Shown: positions 15,419-24,573 of the stretch, piece after piece
How positions within the stretch are numbered: position 1 is the stretch's first letter
How the letters are laid out: the number at the start of each line of letters is the position of its first letter
From: SZUA-442 sp963753185
Lineage (GTDB): Bacteria > Actinomycetota > Acidimicrobiia > Spongiisociales > UBA5794
Length of the DNA: 64,000 nucleotides
Assembly (NCBI GenBank): GCA_963753185.1
Contig: CAVWBO010000007.1
Span: forward strand, 1,612,001 to 1,676,000
Reading direction: 5' to 3'
Notes under the pieces: model-generated
What the model was told of the DNA's origin: nothing
The model's database searches: none
What the model saw: the letters and a program-made list of their open reading frames with translations, nothing else
Position numbers and translations under genes: made by a program

Positions 15419-17161
15419 ATGAGCGGCCGAGTCTGGCGACGCGGAGACCTCAGGCTCCTCATCGTGGGTACGGCCTTCCTCCTCGCATGGGCGGGGATCG
15501 GATACCGCCTCTTCGACCTCCAGGGAACACGCGCCGTCGCCCTCGCCAGTGTCGGTTTCGACCAGCGCATACGCGAGGAGCCGATCGATGCCAGGCGGGG
15601 AACGATCTACGACCGTGAGGGCGTTGAGCTGGCGATGACCATCGATGGCTGGAACGTCGTCGTCGACCCCACGATGCTCGATGATCCTGCCGGGGCCGCG
15701 GAGAGCCTTGCGCCGTTCGCCGATGTCCCGATGTCAGAACTCGTGACGCTGTTGACAGAGGGGCAGGAATCTGGAAAGCGATATGCCGAGATCGCCATGA
15801 GGGTCGACACCGCGAGAGCCAATGAGATTCGAGCCGTCGTGGAGGACACGGGTCTCGTCGGCGTGTTCTTCAGGGAGCAGCCGCTTCGGGTGTATCCGGC
15901 TGGCCACATCGCTGCGCAGGTGGTCGGCCTGACGAGGTACGAGGACAACAGCGGCATCGAGGGTATCGAGAAGACGTTCGATTCGGAGCTCCAGGGCGAG
16001 CCGGGGAGGCTCATCGTCGAGCGCGATCCCTCAGGCCGCGTGATACCCCAGGGAGAGATCCTGCTCGAGCCCGCGACCCCGGGATCGGACGTGATCACGA
16101 CCATCGACAGGGAGGTCCAGTTCGCCGCCGAGCAGGGCCTGAGACGAGCGATCCAGATCACGGATTCTGTCGGTGGGGCCGTCGTCGTGCTGGATCCGAA
16201 GACCGGGGCGATCCTCGCGATGGTGAGTTGGCCGGGTCTCGACCTGAACAACCGGTCGGAGGCCGCACCCGAGGTCCTGAGGAACAGGGCCGTCGCCGAC
16301 GTGTACGAACCAGGATCGACACTGAAGGTCGTCACCGTCGCCGCTGCCATCGAGGAAGGCGTCGTGACGCCTGACACCCCGATCGACACGCCGAACTCGC
16401 TGGTGATCGGTGACTTCGAGTACGAGGATCATGGATCGAACCCCGATTGGATGTCCGTCGCGGACGTCGTCATGCGCTCGTCGAACGTCGGTACGATCGA
16501 GATCCAGAACAGGCTCGGCAACGAACGGCACTATGAGTATCTGACCGCGTTCGGTCTCGGTGCGCCCTCAGGTCTCGACGTCGCAGGCGAGCGGCACGGC
16601 CGGTTGAACCCCACCACCCAATGGACCCGGACGAGCGGTTCGTCGATCGCCATCGGCTACGCCGTCGGAACGACCCCCCTCCAGATGGCAGCGGTGTACG
16701 CCGCCATCGCAAACGACGGCGTCTGGGTCGAGCCGCACCTGGTTCGAGAGGTCATCAGGGCGGACGGACAGCGGATCCTGACCAAGCCTCGCACGAGGGC
16801 CGTCGTGTCACAGGAAACGGCGGCAACGATGCGACGCATGCTTGGGCGGGTCGTCGAGAGCGACGAGGGAACCGGAAGCCGTGCCAGGATGTCCGACTAC
16901 ACCTCGGGCGGAAAGACGGGAACGAGCCAGAAGTTCGACGTGGAGCTCGAGCGTTACAGCGACGACACGATCGCATCGTTCATCGGCATGGCGCCACTGG
17001 ACGATCCCGAGATCGTCGTCGTGGTCGTTCTCGACACACCAAAGGGATCCCTCGACGACGGAGCCGATCTGTCCCTCGGTGGTGCATCCGCTGCGCCGGC
17101 CTTTGCCGAGATCACACAGAACGCCCTGCACCAGCTCGGTGTCGCACCGGACCGGGAGTAG
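15419..17161 (+). CDS. ftsI: Peptidoglycan transpeptidase FtsI (PBP3, class B PBP)
   Basis: Division-specific transpeptidase that cross-links septal peptidoglycan. The 580 residues contain a short basic N-terminus, one transmembrane helix (LLIVGTAFLLAWAGIGYRLF), the dimerisation domain opening with DARRGTIYDREG, and the penicillin-binding domain with Ser300 of STLK, the SSN motif (SSNVGTIEIQ) and Lys499 of GKTGTSQ. No PASTA domain is present. The start is uncertain: ATG 15419 lacks a clear ribosome site and an in-frame GTG at 15335 would add a basic tail of the kind seen in other actinobacterial FtsI proteins. Confidence 0.93.
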   Translation: MSGRVWRRGDLRLLIVGTAFLLAWAGIGYRLFDLQGTRAVALASVGFDQRIREEPIDARRGTIYDREGVELAMTIDGWNVVVDPTMLDDPAGAAESLAPFADVPMSELVTLLTEGQESGKRYAEIAMRVDTARANEIRAVVEDTGLVGVFFREQPLRVYPAGHIAAQVVGLTRYEDNSGIEGIEKTFDSELQGEPGRLIVERDPSGRVIPQGEILLEPATPGSDVITTIDREVQFAAEQGLRRAIQITDSVGGAVVVLDPKTGAILAMVSWPGLDLNNRSEAAPEVLRNRAVADVYEPGSTLKVVTVAAAIEEGVVTPDTPIDTPNSLVIGDFEYEDHGSNPDWMSVADVVMRSSNVGTIEIQNRLGNERHYEYLTAFGLGAPSGLDVAGERHGRLNPTTQWTRTSGSSIAIGYAVGTTPLQMAAVYAAIANDGVWVEPHLVREVIRADGQRILTKPRTRAVVSQETAATMRRMLGRVVESDEGTGSRARMSDYTSGGKTGTSQKFDVELERYSDDTIASFIGMAPLDDPEIVVVVVLDTPKGSLDDGADLSLGGASAAPAFAEITQNALHQLGVAPDRE

Positions 17162-17165
17162 GGCC

Positions 17166-18647
17166 GTGGCAGCGACGCTCGGGCAGATCGCAGACACCCT
17201 CGGGATCCAGATCGAATCCGCCGACCGATCCGTGATCGTCACCGACGTCACCCATGATTCACGTGCCGTGGCCGAGGGATGCCTCTTCGTCGCCGTGACC
17301 GGAGCGCGCCACGATGGCCACGCCTTCGTCGGGGCAGCCGTAGCCGCTGGCGCAAGGGCGATCCTCGCCGAGCACCCCATCGACCCAGGGGCAATCGTGC
17401 GTCCAATTCCCGTCCTGGTGGTCACCGATACGCGGGCTGCAATGGCAGCGGCGGCGCGCGAGGTACATGGTCGTCCCGATGAAGTCCTGTCGATCATCGG
17501 TGTGACAGGGACGAACGGCAAGACGACGGTCACCCACATGTGTGAGGCCGTATGGGAGTCCGTCGGGCGCCCTCACGGGATCGTCGGAACGCTCGGTTCC
17601 CGGTTCGCAGGCACCCCCGTTCCTCTCAGCCGTACGACACCGGAATCCACCGACCTCCAGCGTCTCCTCGGAACCATGCGCGACGCGGGAGTGGAGTCCG
17701 TTGCCATGGAGGTCTCGTCCCACGCGATGGCGCTCCACCGGGCCGACGCGATCCATTTCCGAGCTGTCGGGTTCACGAACCTCACCCAAGACCACCTCGA
17801 CTTCCATGGGACCATGGCGGCCTACCTCGGAGCAAAGAAGGAGCTCTTCGGCCGAGGTCGAGCGGATACGGCGGTCGTGAACGTCACCAACGCGCCAGGT
17901 CGGGATGTTGCTGCGAGCACGCCGCTGCGCGTCATGGCCGTCGGGTGGACAGACGACCTCGCCGTCCATGCGAGCGGGGTGGCGCTGACCCGAACCGGAT
18001 CGACGTTCACCATCACGCATCGAGGCGAACGAGCGACCGTGACGCTTCCCCTGCTCGGGGCCTTCAACGTCGAGAACGCCCTCGTCGCCGTTGGGCTCCT
18101 GTTGTGCGACGGCGTCGACCTCGACCAGGCGGCAGCTGGTCTCGCGACGATGCGGCCGATACCCGGTCGAATGGAAGTCGTTGGCCACGAACACGATGTC
18201 ACCGTCGTCGTCGACTACGCGCACACACCGGACGCGATCGAGTCCGTCCTCGGCACGGTCGCGGACATGTCGTTCGCGAGGACGATCGTCGTTCTCGGGG
18301 CGGGGGGCGACAGAGACCAGGGAAAGCGCTCGGCGATGGGCTCGGCGGCGGCCAGGGGTTCTGACATCACGATCGTCACGACAGACAATCCGCGATCGGA
18401 GGACCCTGTCGCGATCGCTCGCGTGGTCCAGGAAGGAGCGCTGTCGGCACGCGCAGGTGATGTGCGTGTCGTCATCGACAGGCGCGAAGCGATCGACGCT
18501 GCGATCAGGATCGCGACACCAGGCGATATCGTCCTCATCCTGGGGAGGGGTCACGAGCCAGACCAGGAGATCGCAGGCCTCATGCATCCGTTCGATGATC
18601 GGGCGGTGGCACGTGCTGCGCTGGCAGAGCTGGGAGCGGGGATGTGA
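17166..18647 (+). CDS. murE: UDP-MurNAc-tripeptide ligase MurE
   Basis: ATP-dependent ligase adding the third stem-peptide residue to UDP-MurNAc-L-Ala-D-Glu. 493 residues: N-terminal UDP-binding domain, central ATPase domain with TGTNGKTTVTHM, and C-terminal domain with DNPRSEDP at residues 407-414. The DNPR form is that of meso-diaminopimelate-adding enzymes, so the wall is predicted to be meso-DAP type (the lysine enzymes differ here). It starts at GTG 17166, 4 nt after ftsI, and overlaps murF as GTGA. Confidence 0.94.
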   Translation: MAATLGQIADTLGIQIESADRSVIVTDVTHDSRAVAEGCLFVAVTGARHDGHAFVGAAVAAGARAILAEHPIDPGAIVRPIPVLVVTDTRAAMAAAAREVHGRPDEVLSIIGVTGTNGKTTVTHMCEAVWESVGRPHGIVGTLGSRFAGTPVPLSRTTPESTDLQRLLGTMRDAGVESVAMEVSSHAMALHRADAIHFRAVGFTNLTQDHLDFHGTMAAYLGAKKELFGRGRADTAVVNVTNAPGRDVAASTPLRVMAVGWTDDLAVHASGVALTRTGSTFTITHRGERATVTLPLLGAFNVENALVAVGLLLCDGVDLDQAAAGLATMRPIPGRMEVVGHEHDVTVVVDYAHTPDAIESVLGTVADMSFARTIVVLGAGGDRDQGKRSAMGSAAARGSDITIVTTDNPRSEDPVAIARVVQEGALSARAGDVRVVIDRREAIDAAIRIATPGDIVLILGRGHEPDQEIAGLMHPFDDRAVARAALAELGAGM

Positions 18648-19990
18648 ACGCTTCTACACGTCTCGAATGGCCGATCCAAGCTGTCGCGGCAGCCGTCGCG
18701 GGAAGGCTGATCGGAGGTGGCGAGGCCATCGTCTCGTTTGTCGCGACGGACAGCCGTTCGGACGTCCGCGGTGCGGCATTCGTCGCCATTCGCGGAGATC
18801 GATTCGACGGGCACGACTTCGTAGCTGCCGCGATCGAAGGAGGCGCCGCAGTGGTGATCGTCGATCGCTCGTATCGAGGGTCCGTTGAGCCGAGGATCGT
18901 TGTCGACGATACGCTGGCTGCCCTCCTCGATCTCGCAGTGAAGCGGCGAGGCGAGCTGACCGTACCGGTGATCGCCATCACCGGATCCACGGGCAAGACC
19001 TCGACGAAGGACCTCGTCACGGCTGGGATCGCGGGCTCCTGGGCTTCGCCGAGGTCGTTCAACAACGAGGTCGGCCTGCCGCTCACCGTCGTGAACACAC
19101 CGGAAGCTGCGACGGCAGTCGTCCTCGAGGTCGGGTCACGAGGGAAGGGACACATAGCCTCGATGCGGGCGGCCATTCGCCCTGACGTCGCGGTCGTCAC
19201 GAACCTCGGTGTCGTCCACCTCGAGACCTTCGGATCGGAGGAGGGTCTCGCCAACGCGAAGTACGAACTCATCGAAGCGCTCGGGCCGTCGGGTGTCGCC
19301 GTGGTGCCCGACGACGAGCCCCGTCTCCAGCGGGGAACCGCGCCCCACCAGCTGACTTTCGGCGAAGGTCGAGGGGACGTGGCCGTTGCGGACATCGTCG
19401 TCGATGCACTCGGACGTCCGACGTTCTCCCTCAGCGCTGCAGGGACGTCCCACAGGGTGTCGCTCGCCGTCGCAGGAGCGCACCATGCCCGCAACGCCGC
19501 CGCTGCCGTCTGCGTGGCGGTCGCGCTCGAGTATGACGTCAGCGAGTTCGTCGAGCGTTTGTCCGTGGCAGCAGGCTCGGCGTGGCGCATGGAGATCCAC
19601 GAGGGTCGGTTCACGGTCATCAACGACGCGTACAACGCGAACCCACAGTCCGTCGCCTCCGCCCTCGAGACACTCGCGGCGATGGGGGGGGCACGGCGAT
19701 ACGCCGTTCTCGGGCCGATGGCAGAGCTCGGGCCTGTCTGTGAGACGGCCCATCGGGAGATGGGTCAGCTCGCGTCGCGGCTCGGAATCGACGGGATCAT
19801 CGTCGTGGGAGTGGACCACGGCTACGTCATCGGCGCGGGTGCACTCGCCACGAATGCCGTGGATATCGAGGATGCAGCCGATACGCTGCGCGCCGTCGTG
19901 GAGCCGGGAGATGTCGTGTTGGTCAAAGCGTCGCGTTCGGCGGGTCTCGAGCGGCTCGCCATCGCCCTCGCCGAGGAGGCACGACAGTGA
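18644..19990 (+). CDS. murF: UDP-MurNAc-tripeptide:D-Ala-D-Ala ligase MurF
   Basis: Adds D-Ala-D-Ala to complete the UDP-MurNAc-pentapeptide. 448 residues with N-terminal substrate domain (ATDSRSDVRGAAFVAIRGDRFDG is not fully written here: key part DSRSDVRGAAFVAI), ATP-binding TGSTGKTSTKDL, NNEVGLPLTV and the C-terminal NDAYNANPQSV block, all diagnostic of MurF. It starts at a GTG that overlaps the murE stop and ends overlapping the mraY GTG, both by 4 nt, indicating coupled translation. No ddl gene is in the cluster. Confidence 0.94.
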   Translation: MNASTRLEWPIQAVAAAVAGRLIGGGEAIVSFVATDSRSDVRGAAFVAIRGDRFDGHDFVAAAIEGGAAVVIVDRSYRGSVEPRIVVDDTLAALLDLAVKRRGELTVPVIAITGSTGKTSTKDLVTAGIAGSWASPRSFNNEVGLPLTVVNTPEAATAVVLEVGSRGKGHIASMRAAIRPDVAVVTNLGVVHLETFGSEEGLANAKYELIEALGPSGVAVVPDDEPRLQRGTAPHQLTFGEGRGDVAVADIVVDALGRPTFSLSAAGTSHRVSLAVAGAHHARNAAAAVCVAVALEYDVSEFVERLSVAAGSAWRMEIHEGRFTVINDAYNANPQSVASALETLAAMGGARRYAVLGPMAELGPVCETAHREMGQLASRLGIDGIIVVGVDHGYVIGAGALATNAVDIEDAADTLRAVVEPGDVVLVKASRSAGLERLAIALAEEARQ

Positions 19991-21042
19991 TCTCGCTGCT
20001 GTTGTCATCGGCGATCGCGTTTGCCCTCGTCATCGCTGTCACACCACTTGCGATCCGCTCGCTTCGCCGAAGGAACATCGGCCAGTTCATCCAGTCCGAG
20101 GTCGAGGGACACATGCACAAGCAGGGCGTTCCGACGATGGGCGGAATCGTGATCATCCTCGGCGCTACGGCCGGCTATCTCTTCGCCCACTACAAGGTGT
20201 TCACGTTCGGAAGCGGGTTCGGCTTCAGCGCCCAGCCGATGGATGACAAGGCCGTTCTCGCCCTCGTCGCCTTGATCGGCATGGGCATGATCGGATTCGC
20301 CGACGACTTCACCAAGTACGCGAGGAAGCGGAACGAGGGCCTTTCGAAGCGATGGAAGTTCTCGGGCCAGCTCGTCATCGCAGGGATCGTTGCCTGGGGT
20401 GCCGCCCGTGCGGGCGTGAGCACCGAACTGTCATTCGTGCGACCACTCGGAATCGACCTGGGACCGGTCCTCTTCTTCCTCCTCGTGCTGTTCCTCTTGA
20501 CCGCGACCGCGAACGGGGTGAACCTCACCGATGGCCTCGACGGTCTCGTGGCGGGGTCCAGTGCGCTCGTGTTCGGAGCGTTCGTCCTCATCGCCTTCTG
20601 GCAGTCGAGGAATCCCGGCTTCTATTCGGTCGATGGAGCCCTCGACCTTGCCGTGCTCGGTGCGGCACTCCTCGGTGCCGTGCTCGCGTTCTTGTGGTGG
20701 AACGCGGCTCCGGCGAAGATCATCATGGGGGACACCGGCTCACATGCGATCGGCGGTGCGATGGCAGCCTTGGCCATCCTCACGAACACACAGCTTCTCT
20801 TGGCCGTCCTCGGGGGGCTGTACGTGTTGGAGACGCTTTCCGTGATCATCCAGGTGGTCTCGTTCCGGGGCTTCGGACGACGCGTGTTCCGCATGGCGCC
20901 GATCCATCACCACTTCGAGTTGAAGGGTTGGCCTGAGACGACGGTGATCATCAGGTTCTGGATCCTGTCCGGCATCATGGTCGCGATCGGTGTCGGCCTG
21001 TTCTATGCCGACTGGGTAGCAGGTCCGGGGTCGATCCAATGA
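19987..21042 (+). CDS. mraY: Phospho-MurNAc-pentapeptide translocase MraY
   Basis: Integral membrane enzyme that transfers phospho-MurNAc-pentapeptide to undecaprenyl phosphate, making lipid I. 351 residues, about ten transmembrane helices. Family signatures are HKQGVPTMGG near residue 39, the DDFTK aspartates (FADDFTKYARKRNEGLS), NLTDGLDGLV and MAPIHHHFELKGW with the conserved histidine triplet. Overlaps murF and murD by 4 nt each. Confidence 0.96.
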   Translation: MISLLLSSAIAFALVIAVTPLAIRSLRRRNIGQFIQSEVEGHMHKQGVPTMGGIVIILGATAGYLFAHYKVFTFGSGFGFSAQPMDDKAVLALVALIGMGMIGFADDFTKYARKRNEGLSKRWKFSGQLVIAGIVAWGAARAGVSTELSFVRPLGIDLGPVLFFLLVLFLLTATANGVNLTDGLDGLVAGSSALVFGAFVLIAFWQSRNPGFYSVDGALDLAVLGAALLGAVLAFLWWNAAPAKIIMGDTGSHAIGGAMAALAILTNTQLLLAVLGGLYVLETLSVIIQVVSFRGFGRRVFRMAPIHHHFELKGWPETTVIIRFWILSGIMVAIGVGLFYADWVAGPGSIQ

Positions 21043-22328
21043 GGTACCTCGTGCTCGGCTCCAGCCTGCGAGGCCTCTCCGATGCGACAGCCCTCGCGCT
21101 CGAGGACGGTCACAGCGTCGCTGTCTACGACGCCGAGCACCCTGCCTCTGGCGTCGAATTCGAAGGTCCCGTCGAGGTCCTCCCGCGCGAATGGAACCAG
21201 GGCAACCTCGACGGCATCGATCGGGTCATCACGAGTCCGTGGTTCGCGGAGACCACGCCGCCACTTGCGGATGTCCTCGCAGCAGGTATCGATGTCGTCA
21301 CGGAGGCAGGGTTTGGCCTCGAGCACCTCTCCCTACCCGTGGTCGCTGTCACGGGGACGAATGGGAAGACGACGGTCACCGAGGTGGCGACGGCGATGCT
21401 TCGAGCGTCGGGCGTCGACGCCCTCGCTGCGGGGAATATCGGCGTCCCTGTCTCATCGATCCGCCAGGGGGATGCCGAGATCCTGGTCCTCGAGCTGTCG
21501 TCGTACCAGCTCCGGTTCATGGACCCCGTCAAGGCTGTCGCTTCGACCGTGCTCAACATCGCACCCGATCACCTCGACTGGCATGGTTCATTCGCGGCGT
21601 ACGCAGAGGCGAAGGCTCGAATCGTGCGCGATGCGCCCGCCGATTCGGTGTTCGCGTACGACCCAGGGGATCCGCTTGTGTCGCGAATCGCCACGTCCGC
21701 ACCATGCAGGACGGTGCCGTGCTCGGGTACGACGGTGCCGATCAACGGCAACGGCGTCCACGAAGGTGAGATCGTGGTGAACGGACATCGGTATCGGCCG
21801 CAGACCGGTGACGCGTCCTTCCTGTTCGACCTCGTTGTTGCGGCGACCCTGGCATCTGCGTGCGGTGGCACCGTCGAGGGCATCCGGGGAGTGATCGAGG
21901 CCTTCGAACCGGGAGCACATCGCCGGGAGCTGGTTGGGACACTGGACGGCGTGCGCTTCGTCAATGACTCGAAGGCGACCAATCCCCATGCCGTGATGGC
22001 TGCGGTGTCGGAGTTCACATCGGTCGTCCTCCTCGTCGGCGGTCGGAACAAAGGCCTCGATCTCGCACCCCTCGTGTCCATCCCCGGTGTCATCCACCTC
22101 ATCGCCTTCGGTGAGGCGGGACCGGAGATCGCAGGGGCGTCATCGGAACCCATCCCCGTCGTGCCGACACTCCGTGCGGCGTTCGCCCTCTCGCTCGCGG
22201 TTGCGCAACCGGGCGACACGGTCCTTCTCTCGCCGGGATGTGCGAGCTTCGACGAGTTCGACTCCTACGCCGCACGGGGGGATGCGTTCAGGGAAATGGT
22301 GGCGGCAGCAGGCGGAGTGGCGGCATGA
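21039..22328 (+). CDS. murD: UDP-MurNAc-L-Ala:D-Glu ligase MurD
   Basis: Adds D-glutamate to UDP-MurNAc-L-alanine. 429 residues: N-terminal Rossmann-like domain (YLVLGSSLRGLSDA), ATP loop VTGTNGKTTVTEV, central LELSSYQLRFMD, NIAPDHLDWHGSF, and the C-terminal FVNDSKATNPHAVMAA and LLSPGCASFDEFDSY blocks that distinguish MurD from the other Mur ligases. ATGA overlaps join it to mraY and ftsW. Confidence 0.95.
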   Translation: MRYLVLGSSLRGLSDATALALEDGHSVAVYDAEHPASGVEFEGPVEVLPREWNQGNLDGIDRVITSPWFAETTPPLADVLAAGIDVVTEAGFGLEHLSLPVVAVTGTNGKTTVTEVATAMLRASGVDALAAGNIGVPVSSIRQGDAEILVLELSSYQLRFMDPVKAVASTVLNIAPDHLDWHGSFAAYAEAKARIVRDAPADSVFAYDPGDPLVSRIATSAPCRTVPCSGTTVPINGNGVHEGEIVVNGHRYRPQTGDASFLFDLVVAATLASACGGTVEGIRGVIEAFEPGAHRRELVGTLDGVRFVNDSKATNPHAVMAAVSEFTSVVLLVGGRNKGLDLAPLVSIPGVIHLIAFGEAGPEIAGASSEPIPVVPTLRAAFALSLAVAQPGDTVLLSPGCASFDEFDSYAARGDAFREMVAAAGGVAA

Positions 22329-23491
22329 CCGACACCCTCTCGAGCAGGGCACTGCGGCACGCCAGGACACAGGAGCGCGTTCGGTCCGCCGGCGCCAGAC
22401 GATCCGTGTTCCTGATGGTCGTCGTCGCGATGCTCGTGACGATCGGACTCGGGGCCATGCTGTCGGCCTCGTCCGTGGTGTCGCTTCGTTCGAGCAGCGA
22501 TCAATTCGAGCTGTTCTCGAGGCAGCTGATGTGGGTCGGGCTCGGGCTGTCGGCTCTCGTGATCGCCGCATTCATCCCGTACCGATTCTGGCAGCGTGTG
22601 GCGCTTCCACTCTATGTCGCGACCCTCCTCGCTCTCGTCGTCACGATCGCGATCGGGGACACCAGGGGTGGGGCGACCCGTTGGATCGTTGTCGGCCCGA
22701 TCACGATCCAGGCCGCCGAATTCGCGAAGTTCTCCGTCCTTGCGCTCCTCGCAGCCGTCCTCACGAAGAAAGGGGAACTCCTCTCGAGCCTCGGCCACGT
22801 CCTCGCACCACTTGCTGCCATCATCGGTGCGGTCGGACTCCTGCTGCTCGCACAGCCCGACTTCGGGAACCTCCTCCTGATCGTGCTGCCGGCGTTCGTC
22901 ATGCTCGCCGTGTCGACCGTTCCCATGCGTTTCGTCTTCGGTCTCGGCGCGCTTGGCGCAATGGCGATGACGGCACTCGCAATGTCGGCGGACTACCGCA
23001 AGGCCCGGCTCCTCGGATTCCTCGATCCGTTCTCGAATGCACAGGGCTCCGGATTGCAGGCGGTGCAGTCCATGGTCGCTCTGGGGACGGGAGGCCTCTT
23101 CGGTGTTGGTCTCGGGCAGAGCCGCGCGCGCTGGTCGTGGCTGCCGAACGCGCACACGGACTTCATCTTCGCCATCATCGGGGAGGAGACCGGACTCGCC
23201 GGAGCCGGGATCGTCATCACCCTCTTCGCCCTCCTCGCAGTCGTCGGGGTCTCGATAGCATTCCGAGCACCCGAGGGTTTCGGAAGGCTGCTCGCCGTAG
23301 GAATCGCCTCGTGGCTGACGATCCAGGCCCTCGTCAACATCGGCGGCGTTGTCGCCGTGCTCCCGATCACCGGTGTGCCGCTTCCATTCATCTCGAACGG
23401 AGGGAATGCAATGCTGGTCAACCTCTTCGCCATCGGAGTCCTGCTCAACATCAGTCGCTCGTCGGATCGGGCACGGTCGAGCGCAGGATGA
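22325..23491 (+). CDS. ftsW: Septal peptidoglycan polymerase FtsW (SEDS family)
   Basis: SEDS glycosyltransferase that polymerises lipid II at the septum with FtsI. 388 residues, ten predicted transmembrane helices after a basic N-terminus. Family marks include the conserved QPDFGNLLLI segment (LLLLAQPDFGNLL), the GLGQSRARWSWLPNAHTDFI loop and the C-terminal GVPLPFISNGGNAM. The ATG at 22325 overlaps the murD stop. Position between murD and murG identifies it as FtsW rather than RodA. Confidence 0.94.
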   Translation: MTDTLSSRALRHARTQERVRSAGARRSVFLMVVVAMLVTIGLGAMLSASSVVSLRSSSDQFELFSRQLMWVGLGLSALVIAAFIPYRFWQRVALPLYVATLLALVVTIAIGDTRGGATRWIVVGPITIQAAEFAKFSVLALLAAVLTKKGELLSSLGHVLAPLAAIIGAVGLLLLAQPDFGNLLLIVLPAFVMLAVSTVPMRFVFGLGALGAMAMTALAMSADYRKARLLGFLDPFSNAQGSGLQAVQSMVALGTGGLFGVGLGQSRARWSWLPNAHTDFIFAIIGEETGLAGAGIVITLFALLAVVGVSIAFRAPEGFGRLLAVGIASWLTIQALVNIGGVVAVLPITGVPLPFISNGGNAMLVNLFAIGVLLNISRSSDRARSSAG

Positions 23492-24573
23492 CTGTGAGCG
23501 TCGCGATCGCCGCCGCTGGATCCGGCGGTCATGTCTTTCCTGCCCTTGCGGTCGCTGACGCCCTCACCGAGCGCGGGCTCCGCCATGAGGATGTGACGTT
23601 CTTCGGTGGCGACCGGATGGAGGCAACGACCGTTCCGGCGGCCGGCTACCCGTTCGTCGGTGTGGACATCCACGGTTTGCGCAGGAACCTGTCGATCGAC
23701 AACGTCATGCTTCCCCTGAGGGTGCTCCGTGCACGATCCGCCATCTCCGCGTCGATCGCGTCGGGTGGCATGCGGGTCATGGTCGTGTTCGGGGGATACA
23801 TCGCAGGCCCTGCCGCACTCGCAGCGTCGCGGCAGGGGATTCCCCTCGTCGTGCACGAGGCGAACGCCGTGCCGGGTCTCGCGAATCGGCTGATCGCGCG
23901 GAGGGCGAGCGTCGTCTACACGTCGTTCCCTGCGACGAACGAGCGTCTGGGAGGCGCTGTCACGATCGGCAGTCCCCTCCGGTCGGCATTCGCATCGTTC
24001 GATCGGGCTGCTTCCCGACCGTCGGCACGTGCGAAGTACGGGCTCGCGCCCGATGGCGTCGTCCTCGCCGTCGTCGGCGGAAGCCAGGGGGCCCAGTTCC
24101 TCAACGACGTCGCCAGGGTCCTCGCTACGGACCCTGCGCGGACGTTCGCCATCGTCCATGTCACGGGACCGTCGCACGCAGACGCGGCGACAGCAGAAGC
24201 GGGTTCCGTGAGCGGTTGGATGCCGATACCGTTCGAGGACGACATGATCGACCTGTACGCCGCCGCCGACCTCGTCCTGTCGAGGGCGGGTGCGCTCACG
24301 GTGTCCGAGCTGCAGGCGACCAGAACGCCGTGCGTCGTCGTTCCGCTGCCCGCCGGGGACGCCTATCAGAAGCGCAACGCCGAGGATCTCGTCGCATCGG
24401 GTGGAGGAATCGTCGTCCCGCAGACATCGGTGACCGAGGTCGCGGACGTGGTTCGATCCGTCCTGGCCGATGGCGAGCGGCGCACGGTCATGGCGGCGGC
24501 CGTGCCGACCATCGACCACGCGGCCGCGGCAGCAACGATGGCCGATCGAGTATTGGAGCTTGCAGATGCGTGA
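23488..24573 (+). CDS. murG: Lipid II synthase MurG
   Basis: Transfers GlcNAc from UDP-GlcNAc to lipid I on the inner face of the membrane. 361 residues, GT-B fold. N-terminal G-loop AAAGSGGHVFPALAVADAL, second glycine loop VVGGSQGAQFLNDV, and the donor-site region LVLSRAGALTVSEL followed by PCVVVPLP are typical. Start ATG 23488 overlaps the ftsW stop; the frame is open far upstream but that part is a shadow of murD and ftsW. Confidence 0.95.
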   Translation: MTVSVAIAAAGSGGHVFPALAVADALTERGLRHEDVTFFGGDRMEATTVPAAGYPFVGVDIHGLRRNLSIDNVMLPLRVLRARSAISASIASGGMRVMVVFGGYIAGPAALAASRQGIPLVVHEANAVPGLANRLIARRASVVYTSFPATNERLGGAVTIGSPLRSAFASFDRAASRPSARAKYGLAPDGVVLAVVGGSQGAQFLNDVARVLATDPARTFAIVHVTGPSHADAATAEAGSVSGWMPIPFEDDMIDLYAAADLVLSRAGALTVSELQATRTPCVVVPLPAGDAYQKRNAEDLVASGGGIVVPQTSVTEVADVVRSVLADGERRTVMAAAVPTIDHAAAAATMADRVLELADA